From Rhizobium ruizarguesonis (GTDB taxonomy: Bacteria; Pseudomonadota; Alphaproteobacteria; Rhizobiales; Rhizobiaceae), in assembly GCF_012349115.1 (NCBI RefSeq), contig NZ_PQIG01000122.1, positions 124,001 through 188,000 of the forward strand: 64,000 nucleotides of DNA. The letters are read 5' to 3'. The notes under the pieces were generated by a model. It was not told the DNA's origin and made no database searches. It saw nothing but the letters and a program-made list of their open reading frames with translations. Positions 26,926-35,267 of this stretch are shown here, in pieces (position 1 is the first letter of the stretch; every line of letters starts with the position of its first letter). The position numbers and the translations under genes are program-made.

Positions 26926-27630
26926 TCAATTTGCCATCGGATGAAAGGTCCCGGCGAACTGGAACCGGTCGCCTGGATGGGTAAACTCGACATATGTCAC
27001 CGTCCGACCGTTCTGCCAGGTCTGGCGGATGAGGCTAAGGCAGGCCTCGCCGCGTTCCGTCTGCAGGATCCGCGCCGTCGTGGTGTCGGCCGAAACGGCG
27101 CGAATGATATGTTTGGCCTTGGACCAGGGAACCTCGTCAAGCAGCCATTTGCCGGGCGGAATTGAAGCAAAGCTCTCGTCTCTGGCCCGTGGGACAGCAT
27201 CGAGCATGATGATCCGCCGCTCGATGGCATTCGGTCTGCCATCGACGATATGCAGGCATTGAAGCCTGAGGACTTCTGCATCGGCAGGCTCCGACAGCTG
27301 CTGCGCCTCCGCCTCTCCAAGGCGCTCGACCTTGCGGGCGAGGATTTCAAAGCGGTGTTCGTGCCCGGCCAGTTCCGCTTCGGTGCTGATATCCTGAATA
27401 TCCATCACCGTGCGGTCGATCTGGGGCGATGCGACAAACGAACCTGTCTTGCGCCGTCTGACGATCATGCCGCGCTCGGCGAGCGCCGACAGCGCCTTGC
27501 TGACGGTCATCCGCGAGCACCGATATTCCGCCGCGAGTTCGTGCTCGACGGGAATACGGTCACCGGGCCGCCAATCGCCGCTGATGATCTTCGTCTCGAC
27601 ATCCGTGAAAATACGCTGATAAATCGACAC
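26926..27630 (-). CDS. GntR-family regulator with UTRA domain (HutC-like)
   Basis: A 234-residue repressor. The N-terminal GntR winged helix (SIYQRIFTDVETKIISGDWR, EYRCSRMTVSKALSALAERG) is followed by a UTRA ligand domain (ISTEAELAGHEHRFEILARK; FTHPGDRFQFAGTF). The arrangement and opening residues match histidine-utilisation repressors HutC. The start is GTG at 27630 (or TTG one codon earlier). It is divergent from an amino-acid ABC importer and is its likely repressor, through the dyad at 27762-27775. No hut catabolic genes are in the window, so the inducer could be histidine/urocanate or another amino acid. Confidence 0.86.
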   Translation of the reverse strand: MSIYQRIFTDVETKIISGDWRPGDRIPVEHELAAEYRCSRMTVSKALSALAERGMIVRRRKTGSFVASPQIDRTVMDIQDISTEAELAGHEHRFEILARKVERLGEAEAQQLSEPADAEVLRLQCLHIVDGRPNAIERRIIMLDAVPRARDESFASIPPGKWLLDEVPWSKAKHIIRAVSADTTTARILQTERGEACLSLIRQTWQNGRTVTYVEFTHPGDRFQFAGTFHPMAN

Positions 27631-27734
27631 CAAGCTCGCACCTCATCCGGCGTCAACGAAGATAAATTCCGGAACGGTCATGCCAGCGAGATCGACGCCA
27701 CCCGGCACAAATTTTGCGTTCCTCGTCTTTTACA

Positions 27735-27775
27735 TTGACACTCTAGGCCAGCCTATATCTATTTGTATAGTCAAA
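27735..27775 (+). promoter_or_regulatory. promoter and candidate HutC-type operator of the amino-acid importer
   Basis: TTGACA at 27735-27740 is a good -35 box. A TATCTAT stretch beginning at 27756 is a possible -10 after a short spacer. Directly downstream the dyad TTTG-TATAGT-CAAA (27762-27775) resembles the TTGTATA half-sites bound by HutC repressors. It would overlap the transcription start and lies between the divergent GntR gene and the importer. Confidence 0.5.
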
Positions 27776-27861
27776 AGCGGAGCGTAGAAATCCGCGCAGA
27801 GGAAATCGAAGTCGGGAACCAAAACTCCTCCGCCGGGGGAATAAAAACTGGAGAGATGATC

Positions 27862-28689
27862 ATGAAGGCAAATTCACTGCTGAAGGGTCTGGTCGGCGCT
27901 GCGTTCCTCATCGGAGCAGCCGTTTCCGCCCATGCAGCCGACACGCTGGCAGCCGTCAAGGCAGCCGGCACCCTCAAGGTTGGCACCGAAACGGCTTTTG
28001 CGCCGTTCGACTATATCGATGCCGGTGAACATACCGGCTTGAACGTCGACCTCTTTGCCGAAATCGGCAAGGAACTTGGCGTCAAGATCGAGTGGGTGGC
28101 GCTTCCCTGGGACGGTGTTTTCCCGGCGCTTGAGGCCGGCAAGTTCGATGTCGTGGCAGGTCCCGCAACGATCACCAAGAAGCGCATGGAGCGCTATCGC
28201 TTCACGCCGCCGATCGCCGAAGCGACCATTGCCATCCTGAAGAAGGCCGGCGACACGACGATCAGCAAGCCGGAAGATATTGCCGGCAAGACGATCGGTG
28301 TCGGCAAGGCAACTGCCCAGCTCGACCAGCTGAAGGAATTCTCCGGCACGCTGCCGACCAAAGTCGATGTGCGCGAATATCCAGCCTTTACCGAATCCTA
28401 CGCTGATCTCGCGGCCGGCCGTATTGCCGGCGTTGCCAACTCGCTGCCCAATATCGCCTTCGTCGCCAGCCAGCGAAAAGGCACCTTCGAAGTCGTCCTG
28501 CCGCCATTCGGCAAGAAGTCCTATTTCGGCTTCATCGGTCTCAAGGATGCCGATCATGCGCCCCTGATGGATGCGATCGATGCCGCGATGCTCAAGATCA
28601 AGGCAGACGGACGTATGGCAGAGCTGCAAAAGAAGTGGTTCGGTGCATCTTTCGATACGCCGGACGCTGTCAAGGACCCGGCATTCTGA
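27862..28689 (+). CDS. amino-acid ABC transporter substrate-binding protein (SBP family 3)
   Basis: Periplasmic binding protein of 275 residues with a Sec signal (residues 1-25, ending SAHAAD). Family-3 features are VGTETAFAPFDYIDAGEHTG, LNVDLFAEIGKELGVKIEWV, and WDGVFPALEAGKFDVVAGPA. The Met at 27862 has GGAGAG upstream; an ATG two codons earlier is the alternative. It is the first gene of a four-gene importer operon and is followed by a hairpin. Specificity for a polar amino acid, possibly histidine given the HutC-like regulator, is inferred. Confidence 0.9.
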   Translation: MKANSLLKGLVGAAFLIGAAVSAHAADTLAAVKAAGTLKVGTETAFAPFDYIDAGEHTGLNVDLFAEIGKELGVKIEWVALPWDGVFPALEAGKFDVVAGPATITKKRMERYRFTPPIAEATIAILKKAGDTTISKPEDIAGKTIGVGKATAQLDQLKEFSGTLPTKVDVREYPAFTESYADLAAGRIAGVANSLPNIAFVASQRKGTFEVVLPPFGKKSYFGFIGLKDADHAPLMDAIDAAMLKIKADGRMAELQKKWFGASFDTPDAVKDPAF

Positions 28690-28710
28690 TTAGCCGCCGG
28701 TGAAACGAAC

Positions 28711-28734
28711 GCGCCCCGCCATCGGTCGGGGCGC
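28711..28734 (+). terminator. hairpin after the binding-protein gene (attenuator)
   Basis: GCGCCCCG (28711-28718) pairs perfectly with CGGGGCGC (28727-28734). It lies between the binding-protein and permease genes without a U run, a layout that usually keeps the binding-protein mRNA more abundant than the downstream permease mRNA. Confidence 0.6.
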
Positions 28735-28787
28735 AGTCCGCCGTGGGATCAGAGTTCACGGCCGCAGCGCCCAGGCAAACACCGCCC

Positions 28788-29429
28788 ATGTCCATCAAGC
28801 TTTTCGAACTGCTTCTGCAAGCCTCGATCTATACGGTGACGATCAGCGTGGTTTCAATTCTGATCGGCTTTGCGATCGCCATCATTGTTTCCGCCATGCT
28901 GCTTTCACGGCAACGGCTTTTCGTGCTGCCGGCGCAGATTTTCATCAGTTTCTTTCGTGGTGCACCGCTGCTGGTGCAGCTGTTGCTGATCTATAATCTG
29001 CTGCCGGTGATTGGCATCAACGTGCCGAGCATCGTTGCGGCCATCGTTGGCCTTTCCTTGTGTACTGCTGCCTACCAGGCTGAAAATCTACGCGGTGGTT
29101 TTTCCAGCGTTCCCGTCGGCCTTGTCGAATCTGCCGAAATGGTCGGCATGACTCCCATTCAAATCTTCCGCCGGATCAGGGCGCCGATCGCCCTGCGCCT
29201 GACCTTCCCGGCGCTCGTCAACGAAGCGATCCTTATCCTGAAGGCGTCTTCGCTCGTCTCCGTCGTCGGAATCGTCGAGCTGACACGCATGGCTCAGGAC
29301 CTTGCCGGCAGCACCTTCCTGCCGCTTGAGATTTTTGCGTCCGCGGGCCTGATCTATCTCGTCATCAATTGGATCGTTGCGCTTGCGGGCGGCCTGATCG
29401 AACGCTCCCTGCCGGGAGTGCCGCGATGA
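28788..29429 (+). CDS. amino-acid ABC transporter permease (HisM/GlnP type)
   Basis: Inner-membrane permease of 213 residues with about five hydrophobic segments and the ATPase-contact loop ESAEMVGMTPIQIFRRIRAP. The family marker FFRGAPLLVQLLLIYNLLP follows the second helix. I used the Met at 28788; no strong ribosome site is visible, and GTG at 28743 is an alternative start. Its stop overlaps the next permease start (ATGA). Confidence 0.9.
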   Translation: MSIKLFELLLQASIYTVTISVVSILIGFAIAIIVSAMLLSRQRLFVLPAQIFISFFRGAPLLVQLLLIYNLLPVIGINVPSIVAAIVGLSLCTAAYQAENLRGGFSSVPVGLVESAEMVGMTPIQIFRRIRAPIALRLTFPALVNEAILILKASSLVSVVGIVELTRMAQDLAGSTFLPLEIFASAGLIYLVINWIVALAGGLIERSLPGVPR

Positions 29430-30094
29430 CCTTCGATACCAATGTGATTTTCAGCAACTTGCCGGAGATCCTCAACGGTGCGTGGGTCACCATCCTCATC
29501 TGGATCGTCACCACCCTTGCCGCTGCCGTGCTGGGTTTCCTTGTCGCTGTGGCGCGACGTTTTGGCGGCGTGCTGCTGGACAGGGCGTTCGGCCTTGTCA
29601 TCGCGGTGCTGCGCGGCACGCCCTTCCTGATTCAGATATTCCTCGTTTACTATGGCGGCCCCTTCGTCGGATTGTCGCTCGATCCGATCCCGGCCGGCAT
29701 CGTCGGCCTTTCCATCTACGGCGCGGCCTATTTCAGTGAGATATTCCGCTCGGGCTTTGCCGCCGTCCCGAAGGGACATATCGAGGCGGGCCTGTGCGTT
29801 GGCCTGACACAAGGTCAGATTATCCGGCGCATATTGCTGCCGGAGATGACCATGCTGGTGTTACCGCCTTCGGTCAACATGACGATCATCCTGATGAAGG
29901 AGACGGCCGTGCTATCCATCATCACCGTGCCGGAGTTGACGGCGACGCTGAGTGCCATCGGCTCGCAGCAATATGCTTTCGTCGAGGCGCTCTTCGTCCT
30001 TGCGCTATTTTATTGGGTACTGGTCGAAATCACCGGCTGGCTCGGCCATCTCGCCGAAACGAAACTCACCAGATTCAGGTTTTTCAACATATGA
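29426..30094 (+). CDS. amino-acid ABC transporter permease (HisQ/GlnP type)
   Basis: Second inner-membrane permease, 222 residues, with the typical segments VLRGTPFLIQIFLVYYGGPF and the contact loop EAGLCVGLTQGQIIRRILLP. It pairs with the preceding permease to form a heterodimeric channel. It overlaps both neighbours by 4 bases, which indicates translational coupling across the operon. Confidence 0.9.
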   Translation: MTFDTNVIFSNLPEILNGAWVTILIWIVTTLAAAVLGFLVAVARRFGGVLLDRAFGLVIAVLRGTPFLIQIFLVYYGGPFVGLSLDPIPAGIVGLSIYGAAYFSEIFRSGFAAVPKGHIEAGLCVGLTQGQIIRRILLPEMTMLVLPPSVNMTIILMKETAVLSIITVPELTATLSAIGSQQYAFVEALFVLALFYWVLVEITGWLGHLAETKLTRFRFFNI

Positions 30095-30882
30095 GCGTTC
30101 CTGCGATCGCAGTCAAAAATCTCGTCAAAACGTTCGGCGGTTCCACCGTGCTGCACGGCATCGACCTCGAAATCGAGCAGGGACAAGTTTCCTGCGTCAT
30201 CGGCCCGTCCGGATCCGGCAAGAGTACGCTGCTGCGCTGCATGGCGTTTCTGGAGGAATCGACGAAGGGGACGATTACCGTCAATGGCGAGGTGCTTGGC
30301 TTTGCGGAAAACGCCAAGGGTGTCCGTGAGCGGGTGCCGGCGGCTGTGAACCGGCAGATTCGATCGCAGATCGGCATGGTTTTTCAGCAGTTCAATCTCT
30401 GGCCGCATATGACCGCGCTCGGCAATGTCAGCGAGGCGTTGAAGACGGTTCACAAGATGAGCCGCAAGGACGCCGAGGAGCGGGCAATGGCCCAGCTCGT
30501 CAAGGTCGGCCTCGAGGGCAGGGCAGGGCATTATCCGTCGCAGCTCTCGGGAGGGCAGCAACAGCGCGTCGCTATCGCCCGGGCACTTGCCCTCAACCCG
30601 AAGATCATGCTCTTTGACGAGCCGACCTCGTCACTCGATCCCGAGCTGACCGGCGAAGTGCTCAACGTCATGCGCGATCTCGCCGCCGAGGGTATGACGA
30701 TGGTCGTCGTCTCCCACGAGATCGGATTTGCAGCAACGGTCGGCCAGCAGATCGTCTTTCTCGATCACGGCAAGGTGCTGTTCACCGGCCCGCCGCAAGA
30801 CGTCTTCAAACGACCGAGAAACCCCCGGCTCGAGCAATTCCTGGATACCTATATCGATCGCGGAGCCTCGATGCTGCTGTGA
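30091..30882 (+). CDS. amino-acid ABC transporter ATPase (HisP/GlnQ type)
   Basis: Cytoplasmic ATPase of 263 residues. Walker A is GPSGSGKST near residue 39, the Q-loop FQQFNLWPHMT, the signature LSGGQQQRVAIARAL, and Walker B IMLFDEPTSSLDPEL. The start overlaps the preceding stop (ATGA at 30091). It completes the four-gene importer that begins at 27862. The gene ends 52 bases before the convergent cupin gene. Confidence 0.92.
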   Translation: MSVPAIAVKNLVKTFGGSTVLHGIDLEIEQGQVSCVIGPSGSGKSTLLRCMAFLEESTKGTITVNGEVLGFAENAKGVRERVPAAVNRQIRSQIGMVFQQFNLWPHMTALGNVSEALKTVHKMSRKDAEERAMAQLVKVGLEGRAGHYPSQLSGGQQQRVAIARALALNPKIMLFDEPTSSLDPELTGEVLNVMRDLAAEGMTMVVVSHEIGFAATVGQQIVFLDHGKVLFTGPPQDVFKRPRNPRLEQFLDTYIDRGASMLL

Positions 30883-30933
30883 CGTTCATGTCCTTGCCCG
30901 ACGTCGGACAGACTTCCACCGCTGGCGTCGGCT

Positions 30934-31287
30934 TCACGCAATTTCCTCTTCGAGTATTTTCACGGGCCGGTCCCACTGGATGAGCACCATACAGCCGGTA
31001 TCGCTCCAGACCGAGTGTTCGCTGCCCGGCGCATTGACGATATAACTGCCGCTGATGTAATCGCCCGTCTCGTCGGATTGAACGCCATCGAGCACCAGGA
31101 TGGTCTCGAGCCCCTCGTGGCGATGGCGGGGAACGGAGGCGCCGGGTTCATATTTCAACAGCGCCACACCCGGCTGATCGCCCTCGAAGGGGCGGATCCA
31201 GTGGATGGTGACAGCATCGCGGAAAGGGCTGAATTCCAACTCCTTCCAGCCGCCTGACGTCAGGCGTTCACGGGTCGTTTCAGGCAT
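30934..31287 (-). CDS. small cupin-domain protein
   Basis: A 117-residue single-domain cupin of the ChrR-like type. The metal-binding motif PGASVPRHRHEGLETILVLDG is followed by the second half-motif APGSEHSVWSDTGC. It starts at 31287, overlapping the end of the cysteine-hydrolase gene by 8 bases, and is the last gene of the ureide/BMP-transporter operon. The role could be substrate sensing or an isomerase/hydrolase step; the sequence does not say which. Confidence 0.8.
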   Translation of the reverse strand: MPETTRERLTSGGWKELEFSPFRDAVTIHWIRPFEGDQPGVALLKYEPGASVPRHRHEGLETILVLDGVQSDETGDYISGSYIVNAPGSEHSVWSDTGCMVLIQWDRPVKILEEEIA

Positions 31288-31948
31288 GGGCAATGCTTTC
31301 CAGAATGTCGTCGACATGGGCGGTCCAGCCGACGATCGCGCCCTGGGCGCGGATCATGGCGATGGCGGCGGCTTTGAATTCGGGGAAATAGCTTTCCGTC
31401 GCCTCCTCGGCGAGCAGGCATTCATAGCCGCGGTCGTTTGCTTCGCGCATCGTCGTCTGCACGCAGACTTCGGTGGTGACACCGGCAAAGACGAGCTGAC
31501 GAATGCCCTTTTGCTGCAACACGGTGCCGAGGTCGGTCGCGTAGAAGGCGCCCTTGCCGGGTTTTTCGATGACGACTTCGCCCTTCACCGGAGCGAGCTC
31601 CGGAAGAATTGCCGTGCCGGGTTCGCCCGAGATCAGGATGCGGCCCATCGGGCCTTCGTCGCCGATCCTGAGCGCAGGATTGCCGCGATCGCGTTTGGCC
31701 GGTGGCAGGTCGGAGAGATCAGGCCGGTGGCACTCCATCGTATGGATCACAGGCAGGCCGGCATTGCGGAAGCCCTGGATGAGGCGTTTGACATCGGGCA
31801 CGATCCTGGTGATGCGGCTGACATCATTGCCGAGGCTTGCACCGAAGCCGCCGGGCTCGGCGAAATCGCGCTGCATGTCGATGACGATGAGGGCGAGCTC
31901 ATCGTGCTTCACCGGAAAGGCGAAGGGTTCTGCCTTGATCCCCATCAT
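31280..31948 (-). CDS. isochorismatase-family cysteine hydrolase, BiuH paralogue
   Basis: A 222-residue amidohydrolase related to the biuret hydrolase encoded 2.6 kb away in the same operon. The triad is visible as D24 (VIDMQRDF), K129 (IEKPGKGAF) and C162 (GVTTEVCV). It shares with that paralogue HRPDL-DLP, GRIL--GEPG and TTMREANDRGYECLL. Residues around the active site differ (YATDL and ESYFPEF against CATDL and GATDYGN), so the substrate probably differs. A triuret- or ureidoacrylate-type amide is a reasonable guess, not shown. It overlaps both neighbours. Confidence 0.85.
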   Translation of the reverse strand: MMGIKAEPFAFPVKHDELALIVIDMQRDFAEPGGFGASLGNDVSRITRIVPDVKRLIQGFRNAGLPVIHTMECHRPDLSDLPPAKRDRGNPALRIGDEGPMGRILISGEPGTAILPELAPVKGEVVIEKPGKGAFYATDLGTVLQQKGIRQLVFAGVTTEVCVQTTMREANDRGYECLLAEEATESYFPEFKAAAIAMIRAQGAIVGWTAHVDDILESIAHA

Positions 31949-33498
31949 CAGTGATGTCCCGCCATGTGAGCGCCGATCACGCCGATATCGGCCGAGCGCG
32001 CCGGTGTCTCGTAAACCAGCTTGCCTTCCGAAATGACCATGATGCGGTCGGACATCTCGAGCAGTTCATCGAGGTCTTCAGAGAGCAGCAGCACCGCGGC
32101 ACCTAAATTGCGGGCCTTCATGATCCGGGCGCGGATTTCGGCAACGGCCGAGAAATCGAGGCCGAAACAGGGGTTCGAGACGATCAGCAGATCGACATCG
32201 CCCGTCAGTTCTCGGGCGAGCACCGCCCGCTGCACGTTGCCGCCCGAGAGGGCTGCGATCGGCGAGGAGGAAGAGGCCGTCTTGACCTTAAAGTCGGAGA
32301 TCAGCGCCGAGGCACGCTTCTTCATGCTGCCCTTGTTCAGCCAGACCGCGTCCGTGCCGTCCAGCTTCAAGTCGAACGTGCGGAACGCAAGGTTCTCGCT
32401 CACCGTCATCTTGGGCGCACAGGCATTCTGCAACGGCTCTTCGGGGATGAAACGCACCCTGTTCTTGCGGGTCTCGTCACGGGTGGCGCCGTAAGTCTCG
32501 CCATTGACCATGACCTGCCCGCTATCGGTCGGGCGCTGGCCGGCCAGAATTTCCGTCAGCTCCTTCTGGCCGTTCCCCGATATGCCGGCGATGCCGACGA
32601 TCTCGCCGGAGCGGACCGTAAGCGCGTCGATCTCGATCGTCTTCAGGCCGGAGCGATCCGGAGCTTTCACCTGGCTTACAGTGAGCACGGATTTGGCCGC
32701 TTCCGCCACCGGCAGACGGCTGTCGAGCTCGGCGAGCTTGACGTCGCCGATCATCATCGCCGCCATCTCGGCGGTGGAGAGCTCGCCGACCTTGCCGGTG
32801 CCGACCAGCTTGCCGCGCCGCAGGATCGAGACGGCATCAGCGAACTTCGTCACCTCGTGGAACTTGTGGGAGATCATCAGTACGGTGAGCTCGGCGCGCT
32901 CGGTCATCCCACGGACGATGCCGAGCATCTCATCGGCTTCGGCCGGCGTCAGCACCGAGGTCGGCTCGTCGAGCACGAGGAAGGAGCGGCCGAGATAGAG
33001 CTGCTTGACGATTTCGAGCTTCTGTTTTTCGCCGGCCGCAAGCTCGCTCACCGGCCTGTCGAGCGGGATCTTGAACGGCATACGTTCCATGAACTCCGCC
33101 AGATCCCTGCGTTCCCTGGCCCAATTGATCACCGCGGGTACTTCGGTACGACTGATGACCAGGTTTTCCGCACCGGTCAGAGAAGGAACCAGTGTGAAAT
33201 GCTGGTAGACCATGCCGAGCCCATAGGCCGCGGCATCCTTGGGCGAGGCCACCGCCACCTCGCGGCTGTCGACCGACAACGAGCCTGACGTTGCGTGATA
33301 GAAGCCCATGATGCATTTGACGAGTGTCGACTTGCCGGCGCCGTTTTCGCCGAGAAGCGCGTGAAAAGACCCGGCCGGAATGGCGATCGAGACGTTGTCG
33401 AGCGCGGTGAAGCTGCCGAAACGCATGGTCATATCGAGCGTCTCGATGCCGACGGCCTTGCCGGCTTGCGGAAGGGGCGTGTCGCGGACTGTGCTCAC
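31948..33498 (-). CDS. BMP-type (nucleoside/simple-sugar class) ABC transporter ATPase
   Basis: Cytoplasmic protein of 516 residues with two nucleotide-binding domains, as in RbsA/NupB-type ATPases. The first Walker A (GENGAGKST) is near residue 47. The second domain keeps the degenerate A-loop (GISGNGQKELTEIL) typical of this class. The start is GTG at 33498, seven bases after AAGGAG. It serves the two permeases at 36297-38350 although three hydrolase genes lie between, which ties the enzymes and importer into one unit. Its start abuts the ring-opening amidohydrolase stop. Confidence 0.9.
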   Translation of the reverse strand: MSTVRDTPLPQAGKAVGIETLDMTMRFGSFTALDNVSIAIPAGSFHALLGENGAGKSTLVKCIMGFYHATSGSLSVDSREVAVASPKDAAAYGLGMVYQHFTLVPSLTGAENLVISRTEVPAVINWARERRDLAEFMERMPFKIPLDRPVSELAAGEKQKLEIVKQLYLGRSFLVLDEPTSVLTPAEADEMLGIVRGMTERAELTVLMISHKFHEVTKFADAVSILRRGKLVGTGKVGELSTAEMAAMMIGDVKLAELDSRLPVAEAAKSVLTVSQVKAPDRSGLKTIEIDALTVRSGEIVGIAGISGNGQKELTEILAGQRPTDSGQVMVNGETYGATRDETRKNRVRFIPEEPLQNACAPKMTVSENLAFRTFDLKLDGTDAVWLNKGSMKKRASALISDFKVKTASSSSPIAALSGGNVQRAVLARELTGDVDLLIVSNPCFGLDFSAVAEIRARIMKARNLGAAVLLLSEDLDELLEMSDRIMVISEGKLVYETPARSADIGVIGAHMAGHH

Positions 33499-33499
33499 T

Positions 33500-34555
33500 T
33501 CATTGCTCCTTTTCGACGATGATGGCGACGGGACCGCCGCCGGACGGACCCTGGTGTTCGGCGCCGCCGGACACATAGAGATCGGTAATGCCGAAGATGC
33601 CGGCGAGAACGCCGCCGACGAAGGCACGGGCATGGCGGGTGCCTGCAATATCCGAGTCATCGAGCATCGTGTGGCGCCTGCCGCCGATCCTGCCGGACGG
33701 GTCCGGCTCGGCCTTGGCGAGAACCGCTGCCAGCCGGCTGTTTTCCGGCAGGCGTTCGCGGGCTTTCCTGACGGAATGCGCGTCGATCGCATCCCGCATG
33801 ACCGCGTGGTCGATCGACAGCGGACCGGACCATTTTGCGCTCATGCCGAGGACGATGATTTCGTGATCGGTGAGTTCGACCCCGGACGAGGTTGAGGCGC
33901 AGCGGGAAAAGAGATCGAAACGTGTGCAGATGTCGGCATCGTTGATCGATGTCGCATCTATCTCGCCGAGTGCCACGGCGACGCCGAGAGCCGAAGCGCC
34001 GCGCGAGAGGCCCATGGATTTCAGCGTGTCGTGGGTTGCGACCGTCCTGCCTGCTGCCTCGGCCTCGGCAATCCGGCGCGAGGTGAGCAGCGGACACTTA
34101 ATCTGCACGAAATGGGCATCGGCGGGATCATCGATGCCGGCATCCCTCATCGCGGACTTCACGCCTTCGGCAACGAGCAGGATCTGTTCCCGGCGCCCGA
34201 GATGTTCGGGGGGCAGCGCGGGGGTACGCGACACACCAATGGCCAGCGCCCGTTCGCCCGGGGTTTCTACGGTTTCACGCGCAAAAACCGTCCAATGCGG
34301 CGAGAGCGCACCCTCGGTGCCGCCGGACATAATGATCGAGACGCCGTCGACGCCATATCTACTGAACAATGCCTCGAAGCTGCGGGTGGCATAACCGCGG
34401 GTAAAATCATTGACGCAGCCGTTGCCTTCCGTCTTGCCGAGAACGGCGACGATGTTGTTCGCCTGAAGGCCGCTGGCAAAGAGCGCCTCGACGCCGGCAA
34501 CGTCATCGGGGCCGTCGGCTGGCACGCGAAAGACATGGGCACGCAATGACGGCAT
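33500..34555 (-). CDS. ring-opening amidohydrolase (cyanuric acid hydrolase/barbiturase family)
   Basis: A 351-residue member of the small AtzD/barbiturase family, built from three similar domains. Conserved serine loops appear as IMSGGTEGALSPH near residue 80, LSRGASALGVAVALG, and VSGGAEHQGPSGGGPVAIIV at the C-terminus. Lysines occur in GKTEGNG and QIKCPLLTSRR. It opens cyanuric acid (to carboxybiuret, which decays to biuret) or barbituric acid (to ureidomalonate). Co-transcription with a biuret hydrolase strongly favours cyanurate. Its start overlaps the BiuH stop (TGATG). Confidence 0.88.
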   Translation of the reverse strand: MPSLRAHVFRVPADGPDDVAGVEALFASGLQANNIVAVLGKTEGNGCVNDFTRGYATRSFEALFSRYGVDGVSIIMSGGTEGALSPHWTVFARETVETPGERALAIGVSRTPALPPEHLGRREQILLVAEGVKSAMRDAGIDDPADAHFVQIKCPLLTSRRIAEAEAAGRTVATHDTLKSMGLSRGASALGVAVALGEIDATSINDADICTRFDLFSRCASTSSGVELTDHEIIVLGMSAKWSGPLSIDHAVMRDAIDAHSVRKARERLPENSRLAAVLAKAEPDPSGRIGGRRHTMLDDSDIAGTRHARAFVGGVLAGIFGITDLYVSGGAEHQGPSGGGPVAIIVEKEQ

Positions 34556-35256
34556 CAGGGTAGCGCCTCGACTAGAGCCGCGGAATTGGAGACGGAGCCG
34601 AAGACGCCGCCCTGCATCTTCACCATCTTGATGGCGGCGAGGTGGTTTCCATAGTCGGTCGCACCACAGCAGTCCTCCAGCAGCAGGCATTCGTAGCCGC
34701 GGTCGTTCGCCTCGCGCATCGTCGTCGAGACGCAAACATCGGTGGTGATTCCGGTGAGGATAATGTTCTCGATGCGCTTCTGGTTGAGGATGAGTTCGAG
34801 GTCGGTGGCGCAGAACGAACCCTTGCCGGGCTTGTCGATGATCGTCTCGCCTTTGATCGGGTAGAGCTCGGGGATGATGTCCCAGCCGGGTTCGCCGCGC
34901 GTCAGGATGCGGCCGCAGGGGCCGGCATCGCCGATGCCGGCGCCGATCCGCTGCGAGCGCCAGCGTTTGTTGGCCGGCAGATCGGCGAGGTCGGGGCGAT
35001 GGCCCTCGCGAGTATGGATGATGTGGTAGCCCTTGGCTCGCATGGCGGCCAGCACACGCTTGATCGGTTCGATCGGCGCCTGCACCAGTGACAGGTCGTA
35101 GCCCATATGGTCGACATAGCCGCCCTTGCCGCAGAAATCCGTCTGCATGTCGATGATGATGAGGGCGGTGTTATCAGGCCTCAGCGCGCCGTTATAGGGC
35201 CACGGATACGGATCGGCGTCGATAAAATGCCCTTTGGTTTCGACCATCGCGTCCAT
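34555..35256 (-). CDS. biuH: biuret amidohydrolase
   Basis: A 233-residue isochorismatase-family enzyme that hydrolyses biuret to allophanate and ammonia. The catalytic triad D36 (IIIDMQTDF), K142 (IDKPGKGSF) and C175 (GITTDVCV) falls at the numbers I recall for the R. leguminosarum enzyme when counting from the Met at 35256. That Met is also correctly spaced from GGAGAG. The whole protein matches the remembered enzyme closely. It sits between formamidase and the cyanurate-type hydrolase genes. No allophanate hydrolase is found in the window, so that step must be elsewhere. Confidence 0.93.
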   Translation of the reverse strand: MDAMVETKGHFIDADPYPWPYNGALRPDNTALIIIDMQTDFCGKGGYVDHMGYDLSLVQAPIEPIKRVLAAMRAKGYHIIHTREGHRPDLADLPANKRWRSQRIGAGIGDAGPCGRILTRGEPGWDIIPELYPIKGETIIDKPGKGSFCATDLELILNQKRIENIILTGITTDVCVSTTMREANDRGYECLLLEDCCGATDYGNHLAAIKMVKMQGGVFGSVSNSAALVEALP

Positions 35257-35267
35257 CATTCTCTCTC

